This document shows, piece after piece, positions 12,901-27,790 of a stretch of DNA of 64,000 nucleotides. The first letter of the stretch is position 1. The number at the start of each line of letters is the position of its first letter. The DNA lies in the NCBI GenBank assembly GCA_034231615.1, contig CM067311.1, positions 26,998,015 through 27,062,014 on the forward strand, given 5' to 3'. Position numbers and translations under genes: made by a program. The notes under the pieces were generated by a model. The model saw only the letters and a program-made list of their open reading frames with translations. It was not told the DNA's origin and did no database searches. Source of the stretch: Meghimatium bilineatum (taxonomy: Eukaryota > Mollusca > Gastropoda > Stylommatophora > Philomycidae).

Positions 12901-14770
12901 TCATTAGAAATATATTTTTTTAATTTCTTGTTCAAACTTTTCAACACATTTCATAAGTGTATATAGTTTATCAATAGAAGTTATTTTTTTTTTTCGTTTT
13001 CAAATTTTTCAACACATTTCATAAATGTATCTAGTTTTTATCATTAGAAATATATTTTTTTGATTTTGAAACTTTTCAACACATTTCATAAATGTATCTA
13101 GTTTATCACTAGAAATATATTTTTTTGATTTTCAAACTTTTCAACATATCGCATAAATGTATCTTCCGGTAGTTTATCATTAGAAATATATTTTTTTATT
13201 TACTTTTTCAATGTTTTCAACACATCTCATAAATGTATAAAGTTTATCATTAAAAATATTTTTTATTTATTTTCTTTTCCAAACTTTTCAACACATTTCA
13301 TAAATGTATCTACCAGTAGATTATAACTAGATATACACCTTTTCATTTTCTTTTTCAAACTTTTCAACACATCTCATAAATGTATATAGTTTATCATTAG
13401 AAATATAATTTTTGTTGTCTTGTTCAAACTTTTCAACATATTTCATAAATGTATCAAGTTTATCACTAGAAATATATTTTTTTATTTTCTTTTCCAAACT
13501 TTTCAACACATTTCATAAATGTATATACCTGTAGATGATCACTAGAAATATATCTTTTTATTTTCACTTTCAAACTTTTCAACACATTTCATAAGTGTAT
13601 ATAGTTTATCAATAGAAATTAATTTTTTTTTATTTTCTTTTTGAAATTTTTCAACACATTTCATAAATGTATCTAGTTTTTATCATTAGAAATATATTTT
13701 TTTGATTTTGAAACTTTTCAACATATCTCATAAATGTATCTTCCGGTAGTTTATCATTAGAAATATATTTTTTTATTTTCTTTTTCAATCATTTCAACAC
13801 ATCTCATAAATGTATCTACCAGTAGATTATAACTAGAAATATATCTTTTCATTTTCTTTTTCAAACTTTTCAACACATTTCATAAATGTATCTACCAGTA
13901 GATTATAACTAGATATACACCTTTTCATTTTCTTTTTCAAACTTTTCAACACATCTCATAAATGTATATAGTTTATCATTAGAAATATAATTTTTGTTGT
14001 CTTGTTCAAACTTTTCAACATATTTCATAAATGTATCAAGTTTATCACTAGAAATATATTTTTTTATTTTCTTTTCCAAACTTTTCAACACATTTCATAA
14101 ATGTATATACCTGTAGATGATCACTAGAAATATATCTTTTTATTTTCACTTTCAAACTTTTCAACACATTTCATAAGTGTATATAGTTTATCAATAGAAA
14201 TTAATTTTTTTTATTTTCTTTTTGAAATTTTTCAACACATTTCATAAATGTATCTAGTTTTTATCATTAGAAATATATTTTTTTGATTTTGAAACTTTTC
14301 AACATATCTCATAAATGTATCTTCCGGTAGTTTATCATTAGAAATATATTTTTTTATTTTCTTTTTCAATCATTTCAACACATCTCATAAATGTATCTAC
14401 CAGTAGATTATAACTAGAAATATATCTTTTCATTTTCTTTTCCAAACTTTTCAACACATTTCATAAATGCATCTACTGGTAGATTATAACTAGAAATATA
14501 TCTTTTCATTTTCTTTTTCAAACTTTTCAACACATTTCATAAATGTATATAGTTTATCATTATAAATATATTTTTTTTATTTTCTTTTTCAAACTTTTCA
14601 ACAAATCTCATAAATGTATCTACAGGTAGTTTATCATTAGAAATATATTGTTTTATTTTCTTTTTCACACTTTTCAACACATCTCATAAATGTATATAGT
14701 TTATCATTAGAAATATATTTTTTTTATTTTCTTGTTCAAACTTTTCAACATATTTCATAAATGTATCAAG
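9961..14770. repeat. HOR family 1, unit 3, lacking the first monomers, with a 582-bp duplication
   Basis: The unit starts directly at the TATCTAATTTATC monomer, so the GAATC and TTTATTTAATTTC monomers present in units 1 and 2 are absent. CAGGACATC lies at 10164. The CTAGATATACACC block occurs twice, ending at 13327 and 13909, a 582-bp tandem duplication within the unit. Sequence between the markers otherwise follows unit 1. Confidence 0.7.
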
Positions 14771-17700
14771 TTTATCACTAGAAATATATTTTTTTATTTT
14801 CTTTTCCAAAATTTTCAACACATCTCATAAATGTATCTAGTTTATCAATAGAAGTAATTTGTTTGATTTTCAAACTTTTCAACACATTTCATAAGTGTAT
14901 ATAGTTTATTAATAGAAGTTATTTTTTTTATTTTCATTTTGAAATTTTTCAACACATTTCATAAATGTATCTAGTTTTTATCATTAGAAATATATTTTTT
15001 TGATTTTGAAACTTTTCAACACATTTCATAAATGTATCTAGTTTTTATCATTAGAAATATATTTTTATGATTTTGAAACTTTTCAACACATTTCATAAAT
15101 GTATCTAGTTTATCACTAGAAATATATTTTTTTGATTTTCAAACTTTTCAACATATTTCATAAATGTATCTTCCGGTAGTTTATCATAAGAAATATATTT
15201 TTTGATCTTCTTTTCCAAACTTTTCAACACATTTCATAAGTGTATCTAGTTTATCAATAGAAGTTATTTTTTTGATTTTCAAACTTTTCAACACATTTCA
15301 TAAGTGTATATAGTTTATCAATAGAAGTTATTTTTTTTATTTTTTTTGAAATTTTTCAACACATTTCATAAATGTATCTAGTTTTTATCATTATAAATAT
15401 ATTTTTTTGATTATTAAACTTTTCAACACATTTCATAAATGTATCTAGTTTATCACTAGAAATATATTTTTTTGATTTTCAAACTTTTCAACACATTTCA
15501 TAAATGTATCTAGTTTATCATTAGAAATATATTGTTTTGATTTTGAAACTTTTCAACATATCTCATAAATGTATCTTCCTGTAGTTTATCATTAGAAATA
15601 TATTTTTTTTATTTTCTTGTTCAATCTTTTCAACACATCTACCGGTAGATTATAACTAGAAATATATCTTTTCATTTTCTTTTCCAAACTTTTCAACACA
15701 TTTCATAAATGTATCTACTGGTAGATTATAACTAGAAATATATCTTTTCATTTTCTTTTTCAAACTTTTAAACACATTTCATAAATGTATATAGTTTATC
15801 ATTAGAAATATATTTTACTTTATTTTCTTTTTCAAACTTTTCAACACATCTCATAAATGTATCTAGTTTATCATTAGAAATATATTTTTTTTGATTTTCA
15901 AACTTTTCTACACATTTCATAATTGTATCTACCGGTAGTTTATCATTAGAAATATATTTTTTTATTTTCTTTTTCAAACTTTTCAACACATCTCATAAAT
16001 GTATATAGTTTATCATTAGAAATATAATTTTTGTTTTCTTGTTCAAACTTTTCAACATATTTCATAAATGTATCAAGTTTATCACTAGAAATATATTTTT
16101 TTATTTTCTTTTCCAAACTTTTCAACACATTTCATAAATGTATATACCTGTAGATGATCACTAGAAATATATCTTTTTATTTTCACATTCAAACTTTTCA
16201 ACACATTTCATAAGTGTATATAGTTTATCAATAGAAATTAATTTTTTTAATTTTCTTTTTGAAAGTTTTCAACACATTTCATAAATGTATCTAGTTTTTA
16301 TCATTAGAAATATATTTTTTTGATTTTGAAACTTTTCAACATATCTCATAAATGTATCTTCCGGTAGTTTATCATTAGAAATATATTTTTTTATTTTCTT
16401 TTTCAATCATTTCAACACATCTCATAAATGTATCTACCAGTAGATTATAACTAGAAATATATCTTTTCATTTTCTTTTTCAAACTTTTCAACACATTTCA
16501 TAAATGTATATAGTTTATCATTAAAAATATTTTTTATTTATTTTCTTTTCCAAACTTTTCAACCCATTTCATAAATGCATCTACTGGTAGATTATAACTA
16601 GAAATATATCTTTTCATTTTCTTTTTCAAGTTTTCAACACATTTCATAAATGTATATAGTTTATCATTATAAATATATTTTTTTTATTTTCTTTTTCAAA
16701 CTTTTCAACACATTTCATAAATGTATCTACCGGTAGTTTATCATTAGAAATATATTTTTTTATTTTCTTTTTCAAACTTTTCAACAAATCTCATAAATGT
16801 ATCTACAGGTAGTTTATCATTAGAAATATATTTTTTTATTTACTTTTTCAATCTTTTCAACACATCTCATAAATGTATAAAGTTTATCATTAAAAATATT
16901 TTTTATTTATTTTCTTTTCCAAACTTTTCAACACATTTCATAAATGTATCTACCAGTAGATTATAACTAGATATACACCTTTTCATTTTCTTTTTCAAAC
17001 TTTTCAACACATCTCATAAATGTATATAGTTTATCATTAGAAATATAATTTTTGTTGTCTTGTACAAACTTTTCAACATATTTCATAAATGTATCAAGTT
17101 TATCACTAGAAATATATTTTTTTATTTTCTTTTCCAAACTTTTCAACACATTTCATAAATGTATATACCTGTAGATGATCACTAGAAATATATCTTTTTA
17201 TTTTCACTTTCAAACTTTTCAACACATTTCATAAGTGTATATAGTTTATCAATAGAAATTAATTTTTTTTATTTTCTTTTTGAAATTTTTCAACACATTT
17301 CATAAATGTATCTAGTTTTTATCATTAGAAATATATTTTTTTGATTTTGAAACTTTTCAACATATCTCATAAATGTATCTTCCGGTAGTTTATCATTAGA
17401 AATATATTTTTTTATTTTCTTTTTCAATCATTTCAACACATCTCATAAATGTATCTACCAGTAGATTATAACTAGAAATATATCTTTTCATTTTCTTTTT
17501 CAAACTTTTCAACACATTTCATAAATGTATATAGTTTATCATTAAAAATATTTTTTATTTATTTTCTTTTCCAAACTTTTCAACACATTTCATAAATGCA
17601 TCTACTGGTAGATTATAACTAGAAATATATCTTTTCATTTTCTTTTTCAAACTTTTCAACACATTTCATAAATGTATATAGTTTATCATTATAAATATAT

Positions 17701-17911
17701 TTTTTTTATTTTCTTTTTCAAACTTTTCAACAAATCTCATAAATGTATCTACAGGTAGTTTATCATTAGAAATATATTGTTTTATTTTCTTTTTCACACT
17801 TTTCAACACATCTCATAAATGTATATAGTTTATCATTAGAAATATATTTTTTTTATTTTCTTGTTCAAACTTTTCAACATATTTCATAAATGTATCAAGT
17901 TTATCACTAGA
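14771..17911. repeat. composite block, repeated 13013 bp downstream
   Basis: At about 14780 the pattern switches to monomers with CTTTTCCAAAATTTTCAAC and AGAAGTAATT, not in the preceding units. Frames ending at 15768, 15946 and 16967 recur at 28781, 28959 and 29980, all exactly 13013 bp later, so the block was copied as a unit. It contains a 66-bp in-frame monomer (15855-15920) and the GAA-to-TAA change at 15768-15770. It closes with another CTAGATATACACC block. Confidence 0.75.
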
Positions 17912-19883
17912 AATATATCTTTTCATTTTCTTTTTGAATCTTTTCAACACATTTCATAAATGTATCTAGTTTATCATTAGAAATATATTTTTATTTAATT
18001 TCAAACTTTCAACACATTTCATAAATGTATCTAGTTTATCATTAGAAATATATTTTTATTTAATTTCAAACTTTCAACACATTTCATAAATGTATCTAGT
18101 TTATCATTAGAAATATATTTTTTTGATTTTCAAACTTTTCAACACATTTCATAAATGTATCTAATTTATCATTAGAAAAATATTTCTTTGATTTGGAAAC
18201 TTTTCAACACATCTCATAAATGTATCTTCCGGTAGTTTATCACTAGAAATATATATTTTGATTTTCTTTTTCAAACATTTCATCACATTTCATAAATGGA
18301 TCTATTTTATAATTTTTTTTGGTTTTGATTTTGAAACTTTTCAGGACATCTCATAAATGTATCTACCGGTAGTTTTCCACTAGAAGTATATTTTTTTATT
18401 TTCTTTTTAAAACTTATCAACCCATTTCATAAATGTATCTAGTTTATCATAAGAAATTTATTTTTTGTTTTTCTTGTTCAAACTTTTCAACATATTCCAT
18501 AAATGTATCTAGTTTATCACTAGAAATATATTTTTTGATTTTATTTTTCAATCTTTTCAACACATTTCATAAATGTATCTAGTTTATCATTAAAAATATT
18601 TTTTTTTTAAATTTAAAACTTTTCAACACATTTAATAAATGTATCTAGTTTATCACTAGAAATATATTTTTTTGATTTTGAAACTTTTCAACACATTTCA
18701 TAAATGTATCTAGTTTATCACTAGAAATATATTTTTTTGATTTTCAAACTTTTCAACATATCGCATAAATGTATCTTCCGGTAGTTTATCATTAGAAATA
18801 TATTTTTTTATTTACTTTTTCAATCTTTTCAACACATCTCATAAATGTATAAAGTTTATCATTAAAAATATTTTTTATTTATTTTCTTTTCCAAACTTTT
18901 CAACACATTTCATAAATGTATCTACCAGTAGATTATAACTAGATATACACCTTTTCATTTTCTTTTTCAAACTTTTCAACACATCTCATAAATGTATATA
19001 GTTTATCATTAGAAATATAATTTTTGTTGTCTTGTTCAAACTTTTCAACATATTTCATAAATGTATCAAGTTTATCACTAGAAATATATTTTTTTATTTT
19101 CTTTTCCAAACTTTTCAACACATTTCATAAATGTATATACCTGTAGATGATCACTAGAAATATATCTTTTTATTTTCACTTTCAAACTTTTCAACACATT
19201 TCATAAGTGTATATAGTTTATCAATAGAAATTAATTTTTTTTATTTTCTTTTTGAAATTTTTCAACACATTTCATAAATGTATCTAGTTTTTATCATTAG
19301 AAATATATTTTTTTGATTTTGAAACTTTTCAACATATCTCATAAATGTATCTTCCGGTAGTTTATCATTAGAAATATATTTTTTTATTTTCTTTTTCAAT
19401 CATTTCAACACATCTCATAAATGTATCTACCAGTAGATTATAACTAGAAATATATCTTTTCATTTTCTTTTTCAAACTTTTCAACACATTTCATAAATGT
19501 ATATAGTTTATCATTAAAAATATTTTTTATTTATTTTCTTTTCCAAACTTTTCAACACATTTCATAAATGCATCTACTGGTAGATTATAACTAGAAATAT
19601 ATCTTTTCATTTTCTTTTTCAAACTTTTCAACACATTTCATAAATGTATATAGTTTATCATTATAAATATATTTTTTTTATTTTCTTTTTCAAACTTTTC
19701 AACAAATCTCATAAATGTATCTACAGGTAGTTTATCATTAGAAATATATTGTTTTATTTTCTTTTTCACACTTTTCAACACATCTCATAAATGTATATAG
19801 TTTATCATTAGAAATATATTTTTTTTATTTTCTTGTTCAAACTTTTCAACATATTTCATAAATGTATCAAGTTTATCACTAGA
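17912..19883. repeat. HOR family 1, truncated unit (about 1972 bp)
   Basis: GAATC lies at 17936 and CAGGACATC at 18342, as in the full unit, but near 18660 the order jumps to sequence that in unit 1 lies about 3.7 kb from the unit start. About 2.7 kb is therefore missing. The TTTATTTAATTTC monomer is duplicated at about 17990-18070. The next GAATC follows at 19908. Confidence 0.75.
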
Positions 19884-22800
19884 AATATATCTTTTCATTT
19901 TCTTTTTGAATCTTTTCAACACATTTCATAAATGTATCTAGTTTATCATTAGAAATATATTTTTATTTAATTTCAAACTTTCAACACATTTCATAAATGT
20001 ATCTAGTTTATCATTAGAAATATATTTTTTTGATTTTCAAACTTTTCAACACATTTCATAAATGTATCTAATTTATCATTAGAAAAATATTTCTTTGATT
20101 TGGAAACTTTTCAACACATCTCATAAATGTATCTTCCGGTAGTTTATCACTAGAAATATATATTTTGATTTTCTTTTTCAAACATTTCATCACATTTCAT
20201 AAATGGATCTATTTTATAATTTTTTTTGGTTTTGATTTTGAAACTTTTCAGGACATCTCATAAATGTATCTACCGGTAGTTTTCCACTAGAAGTATATTT
20301 TTTTATTTTCTTTTTAAAACTTATCAACCCATTTCATAAATGTATCTAGTTTATCATAAGAAATTTATTTTTTGTTTTTCTTGTTCAAACTTTTCAACAT
20401 ATTCCATAAATGTATCTAGTTTATCACTAGAAATATATTTTTTGATTTTATTTTTCAATCTTTTCAACACATTTCATAAATGTATCTAGTTTATCATTAA
20501 AAATATTTTTTTTTTAAATTTAAAACTTTTCAACACATTTAATAAATGTATCTAGTTTATCACTAGAAATATATTTTTTAATTTTCTTTTTCAATCTTTT
20601 CAACACATTTCATAAATGTATCTAGTTTATCACTAGAAATATATTTTTTAATTTTCTTTTTCAAACTTTTCAACAAATTTCATAAATGTATCTAGTTTAT
20701 CACTAGAAATATATTTTTTGATTTTCTTTTTCAAACCTTTCAACATATTTCATAAATGTATCTAGTTTATCACTAGAAATATATCTTTTCATTTTCTTTT
20801 TCAAACTTTTTAACACATTTCATAAATGTATATAGTTTATCATTAGAAATATATTTTTTTTTCTTGTTCAAATCTTTCTACATATTTCATAAATGTATCT
20901 AGTTTATCACTAGAAATATATTTTTAATTTTCTTTTCCACACTTTTCAACACATTTCATAAATGTATCTAGTTTATCATTATAAATAATTTTTTTGATTT
21001 TCAAACTTTTCAACACATTTCATAAGTGTATATAGTTTATCAATAGAAATTTATTTTTTGATTTTCTTGTTGAAACTTTTCAACACATTTCATAAATGTA
21101 TCTAGTTTATCATTAGAAATATATATTTTTTTAAATTTCAAACTTTTCAACACATTTCATAAATGTATCTAGTTTATCATTAGAAATATATTTTTTTGAT
21201 TTTCAAACTTTTCAACACATTTCATAAATGTATCTAGTTTATCATTAGAAATATATTTTTTTGATTTTCAAACTTTTCAACACATCTCATAAATGTATCT
21301 ACCGGTAGTTTATCATTAGAAATACATTTTTTTTATTTTCTTTTTCAATATTTTCAACACATCTCATAAATGTATCTACCTGTAGATGATCACTAGAAAT
21401 ATATCTTTTTATATTCTTTTCAAACTTTTCAACACATTTCATAAATGTATCTAGTTTATCAACAGAAATATATTTTTTTTATTTTCTTGTTGAAACTTTT
21501 CAACACATTTCATAAATGTATCTAGTTTATCATTAGAAATATATATTTTTTAAAATTTCAAACTTTTCAACACATTTCATAAATGTATCTAGTTTATCAT
21601 TAGAAATATATTTTTTTGATTTTCAAACTTTTCAACACATTTCATAAATGTATATAGTTTATCATTACAAATATATTTTTTTGATTTTCAAACTTTTCAA
21701 CACATCTCATAAATGTATCTACCGGTAGTTTATCATTAGAAATATATTTTTTTTATTTCCTTTTTCAAACTTTTTAACACATCTCATAAATGTATCTACC
21801 GGTAGAGTATCACTAGAAATAGATTTTTTAATTTTCTTTTTCAATATTTTCAACACATCTCATAAATGTATCTACCTGTAGATGATCACTAGAAATATAT
21901 CTTTTTATTTTCTTTTCAAACTTTTCAACACATCTCATAAATGTATCTAGTTTATCATTAGAAATATATTTTTTTGATTTTCAAACTTTTCTACACATTT
22001 CATAAGTGTATATAGTTTATCAATAGAAATTAATTTTTTGATTTTCTTTATGAAATTTTTCAACACATTTCATAAATGTATCTAGTTTTTATCATTAGAA
22101 ATATATTTTTTTGATTTTGAAACTTTTCAACACATTTCATAAATGTATCTAGTTTATCACTAGAAATATATTTTTTTGATTTTCAAACTTTTCAACATAT
22201 CGCATAAATGTATCTTCCGGTAGTTTATCATTAGAAATATATTTTTTTATTTACTTTTTCAATCTTTTCAACACATCTCATAAATGTATAAAGTTTATCA
22301 TTAAAAATATTTTTTATTTATTTTCTTTTCCAAACTTTTCAACACATTTCATAAATGTATCTACCAGTAGATTATAACTAGATATACACCTTTTCATTTT
22401 CTTTTTCAAACTTTTCAACACATCTCATAAATGTATATAGTTTATCATTAGAAATATAATTTTTGTTGTCTTGTTCAAACTTTTCAACATATTTCATAAA
22501 TGTATCAAGTTTATCACTAGAAATATATTTTTTTATTTTCTTTTCCAAACTTTTCAACACATTTCATAAATGTATATACCTGTAGATGATCACTAGAAAT
22601 ATATCTTTTTATTTTCACTTTCAAACTTTTCAACACATTTCATAAGTGTATATAGTTTATCAATAGAAATTAATTTTTTTTATTTTCTTTTTGAAATTTT
22701 TCAACACATTTCATAAATGTATCTAGTTTTTATCATTAGAAATATATTTTTTTGATTTTGAAACTTTTCAACATATCTCATAAATGTATCTTCCGGTAGT

Positions 22801-23322
22801 TTATCATTAGAAATATATTTTTTTATTTTCTTTTTCAATCATTTCAACACATCTCATAAATGTATCTACCAGTAGATTATAACTAGAAATATATCTTTTC
22901 ATTTTCTTTTTCAAACTTTTCAACACATTTCATAAATGTATATAGTTTATCATTAAAAATATTTTTTATTTATTTTCTTTTCCAAACTTTTCAACACATT
23001 TCATAAATGCATCTACTGGTAGATTATAACTAGAAATATATCTTTTCATTTTCTTTTTCAAACTTTTCAACACATTTCATAAATGTATATAGTTTATCAT
23101 TATAAATATATTTTTTTTATTTTCTTTTTCAAACTTTTCAACAAATCTCATAAATGTATCTACAGGTAGTTTATCATTAGAAATATATTGTTTTATTTTC
23201 TTTTTCACACTTTTCAACACATCTCATAAATGTATATAGTTTATCATTAGAAATATATTTTTTTTATTTTCTTGTTCAAACTTTTCAACATATTTCATAA
23301 ATGTATCAAGTTTATCACTAGA
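19884..23322. repeat. HOR family 1, shortened unit (3439 bp)
   Basis: GAATC lies at 19908 and CAGGACATC at 20249, with the next copies at 23347 and 23688, so the period is exactly 3439 bp. The unit shares a private TTTATTTCCTTTTTC variant (near 21755) with the following unit (near 25195). The earlier units lack this variant, which marks these two as sister copies. Confidence 0.75.
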
Positions 23323-26300
23323 AATATATCTTTTCATTTTCTTTTTGAATCTTTTCAACACATTTCATAAATGTATCTAGTTTATCATTAGAAATATATT
23401 TTTATTTAATTTCAAACTTTCAACACATTTCATAAATGTATCTAGTTTATCATTAGAAATATATTTTTTTGATTTTCAAACTTTTCAACACATTTCATAA
23501 ATGTATCTAATTTATCATTAGAAAAATATTTCTTTGATTTGGAAACTTTTCAACACATCTCATAAATGTATCTTCCGGTAGTTTATCACTAGAAATATAT
23601 ATTTTGATTTTCTTTTTCAAACATTTCATCACATTTCATAAATGGATCTATTTTATAATTTTTTTTGGTTTTGATTTTGAAACTTTTCAGGACATCTCAT
23701 AAATGTATCTACCGGTAGTTTTCCACTAGAAGTATATTTTTTTATTTTCTTTTTAAAACTTATCAACCCATTTCATAAATGTATCTAGTTTATCAAAGAA
23801 ATTTATTTTTTGTTTTTCTTGTTCAAACTTTTCAACATATTCCATAAATGTATCTAGTTTATCACTAGAAATATATTTTTTGATTTTATTTTTCAATCTT
23901 TTCAACACATTTCATAAATGTATCTAGTTTATCATTAAAAATATTTTTTTTTTAAATTTAAAACTTTTCAACACATTTAATAAATGTATCTAGTTTATCA
24001 CTAGAAATATATTTTTTAATTTTCTTTTTCAATCTTTTCAACACATTTCATAAATGTATCTAGTTTATCACTAGAAATATATTTTTTAATTTTCTTTTTC
24101 AAACTTTTCAACAAATTTCATAAATGTATCTAGTTTATCACTAGAAATATATTTTTTGATTTTCTTTTTCAAACCTTTCAACATATTTCATAAATGTATC
24201 TAGTTTATCACTAGAAATATATCTTTTCATTTTCTTTTTCAAACTTTTTAACACATTTCATAAATGTATATAGTTTATCATTAGAAATATATTTTTTTTT
24301 CTTGTTCAAATCTTTCTACATATTTCATAAATGTATCTAGTTTATCACTAGAAATATATTTTTAATTTTCTTTTCCACACTTTTCAACACATTTCATAAA
24401 TGTATCTAGTTTATCATTATAAATAATTTTTTTGATTTTCAAACTTTTCAACACATTTCATAAGTGTATATAGTTTATCAATAGAAATTTATTTTTTGAT
24501 TTTCTTGTTGAAACTTTTCAACACATTTCATAAATGTATCTAGTTTATCATTAGAAATATATATTTTTTTAAATTTCAAACTTTTCAACACATTTCATAA
24601 ATGTATCTAGTTTATCATTAGAAATATATTTTTTTGATTTTCAAACTTTTCAACACATTTCATAAATGTATCTAGTTTATCATTAGAAATATATTTTTTT
24701 GATTTTCAAACTTTTCAACACATCTCATAAATGTATCTACCGGTAGTTTATCATTAGAAATACATTTTTTTTATTTTCTTTTTCAATATTTTCAACACAT
24801 CTCATAAATGTATCTACCTGTAGATGATCACTAGAAATATATCTTTTTATATTCTTTTCAAACTTTTCAACACATTTCATAAATGTATCTAGTTTATCAA
24901 CAGAAATATATTTTTTTTATTTTCTTGTTGAAACTTTTCAACACATTTCATAAATGTATCTAGTTTATCATTAGAAATATATATTTTTTAAAATTTCAAA
25001 CTTTTCAACACATTTCATAAATGTATCTAGTTTATCATTAGAAATATATTTTTTTGATTTTCAAACTTTTCAACACATTTCATAAATGTATATAGTTTAT
25101 CATTACAAATATATTTTTTTGATTTTCAAACTTTTCAACACATCTCATAAATGTATCTACCGGTAGTTTATCATTAGAAATATATTTTTTTTATTTCCTT
25201 TTTCAAACTTTTTAACACATCTCATAAATGTATCTACCGGTAGAGTATCACTAGAAATAGATTTTTTAATTTTCTTTTTCAATATTTTCAACACATCTCA
25301 TAAATGTATCTACCTGTAGATGATCACTAGAAATATATCTTTTTATTTTCTTTTCAAACTTTTCAACACATCTCATAAATGTATCTAGTTTATCATTAGA
25401 AATATATTTTTTTGATTTTCAAACTTTTCTACACATTTCATAAGTGTATATAGTTTATCAATAGAAATTAATTTTTTGATTTTCTTTATGAAATTTTTCA
25501 ACACATTTCATAAATGTATCTAGTTTATCATTACAAATATATTTTTTTGATTTTCAAACTTTTCAACACATCTCATAAATGTATCTAGTTTATCAATAGA
25601 AGTTATTTTTTTGATTTTCAAACTTTTCAACACATTTCATAAGTGTATATAGTTTATCAATAGAAGTTATTTTTTTAATTTTCTTTTTGAAATTTTTCAA
25701 CACATTTCATAAATGTATCTAGTTTTTATCATTAGAAATATATTTTTTTGATTATTAAACTTTTCAACACATTTCATAAATGTATCTAGTTTATCACTAG
25801 AAATATATTTTTTTGATTTTCAAACTTTTCAACACATTTCATAAATGTATCTAGTTTATCATTAGAAATATATTGTTTTGATTTTGAAACTTTTCAACAT
25901 ATCTCATAAATGTATCTTCCTGTAGTTTATCATTAGAAATATATTTTTTTATTTTCTTGTTCAATCTTTTCAACACATCTCATAAATGTATCTACCGGTA
26001 GATTATAAATAGAAATATATCTTTTCATTTTCTTTTCCAAACTTTTCAACACATTTCATAAATGTATCTACTGGTAGATTATAACTAGAAATATATCTTT
26101 TCATTTTCTTTTTCAAACTTTTAAACACATTTCATAAATGTATATAGTTTATCATTAGAAATATATTTTACTTTATTTTCTTTTTCAAACTTTTCAACAC
26201 ATTTCATAAATGTATCTAGTTTATCATTAGAAATATATTTTTTTGATTTTCAAACTTTTCTACACATTTCATAAGTGTATATAGTTTATCAATAGAAATT

Positions 26301-27790
26301 AATTTTTTGATTTTCTTTATGAAATTTTTCAACACATTTCATAAATGTATCTAGTTTATCATTACAAATATATTTTTTTGATTTTCAAACTTTTCAACAC
26401 ATCTCATAAATGTATATAGTTTATCATTAGAAATATATTTTTTTAATTTCTTGTTCAAACTTTTCAACACATTTCATAAGTGTATATAGTTTATCAATAG
26501 AAGTTATTTTTTTTTTTCGTTTTCAAATTTTTCAACACATTTCATAAATGTATCTAGTTTTTATCATTAGAAATATATTTTTTTGATTTTGAAACTTTTC
26601 AACACATTTCATAAATGTATCTAGTTTATCACTAGAAATATATTTTTTTGATTTTCAAACTTTTCAACATATCGCATAAATGTATCTTCCGGTAGTTTAT
26701 CATTAGAAATATATTTTTTTATTTACTTTTTCAATCTTTTCAACACATCTCATAAATGTATAAAGTTTATCATTAAAAATATTTTTTATTTATTTTCTTT
26801 TCCAAACTTTTCAACACATTTCATAAATGTATCTACCAGTAGATTATAACTAGATATACACCTTTTCATTTTCTTTTTCAAACTTTTCAACACATCTCAT
26901 AAATGTATATAGTTTATCATTAGAAATATAATTTTTGTTGTCTTGTTCAAACTTTTCAACATATTTCATAAATGTATCAAGTTTATCACTAGAAATATAT
27001 TTTTTTATTTTCTTTTCCAAACTTTTCAACACATTTCATAAATGTATATACCTGTAGATGATCACTAGAAATATATCTTTTTATTTTCACTTTCAAACTT
27101 TTCAACACATTTCATAAGTGTATATAGTTTATCAATAGAAATTAATTTTTTTTTATTTTCTTTTTGAAATTTTTCAACACATTTCATAAATGTATCTAGT
27201 TTTTATCATTAGAAATATATTTTTTTGATTTCGAAACTTTTCAACATATCTCATAAATGTATCTTCCGGTAGTTTATCATTAGAAATATATTTTTTTATT
27301 TTCTTTTTCAATCATTTCAACACATCTCATAAATGTATCTACCAGTAGATTATAACTAGAAATATATCTTTTCATTTTCTTTTTCAAACTTTTCAACACA
27401 TTTCATAAATGTATATAGTTTATCATTAAAAATATTTTTTATTTATTTTCTTTTCCAAACTTTTCAACACATTTCATAAATGCATCTACTGGTAGATTAT
27501 AACTAGAAATATATCTTTTCATTTTCTTTTTCAAACTTTTCAACACATTTCATAAATGTATATAGTTTATCATTATAAATATATTTTTTTTATTTTCTTT
27601 TTCAAACTTTTCAACAAATCTCATAAATGTATCTACAGGTAGTTTATCATTAGAAATATATTGTTTTATTTTCTTTTTCACACTTTTCAACACATCTCAT
27701 AAATGTATATAGTTTATCATTAGAAATATATTTTTTTTATTTTCTTGTTCAAACTTTTCAACATATTTCATAAATGTATCAAGTTTATCA
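23323..27790. repeat. HOR family 1, last ordered unit
   Basis: GAATC lies at 23347, CAGGACATC at 23688, the TTTCCTTTTTC sister marker near 25195, and the CTAGATATACACC block at 26850. It follows the order of unit 1 but carries a deletion in TTATCAAAGAAATTT (near 23793), where other copies read TTATCATAAGAAATTT. It ends near 27790, where the composite block begins again. Confidence 0.7.
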
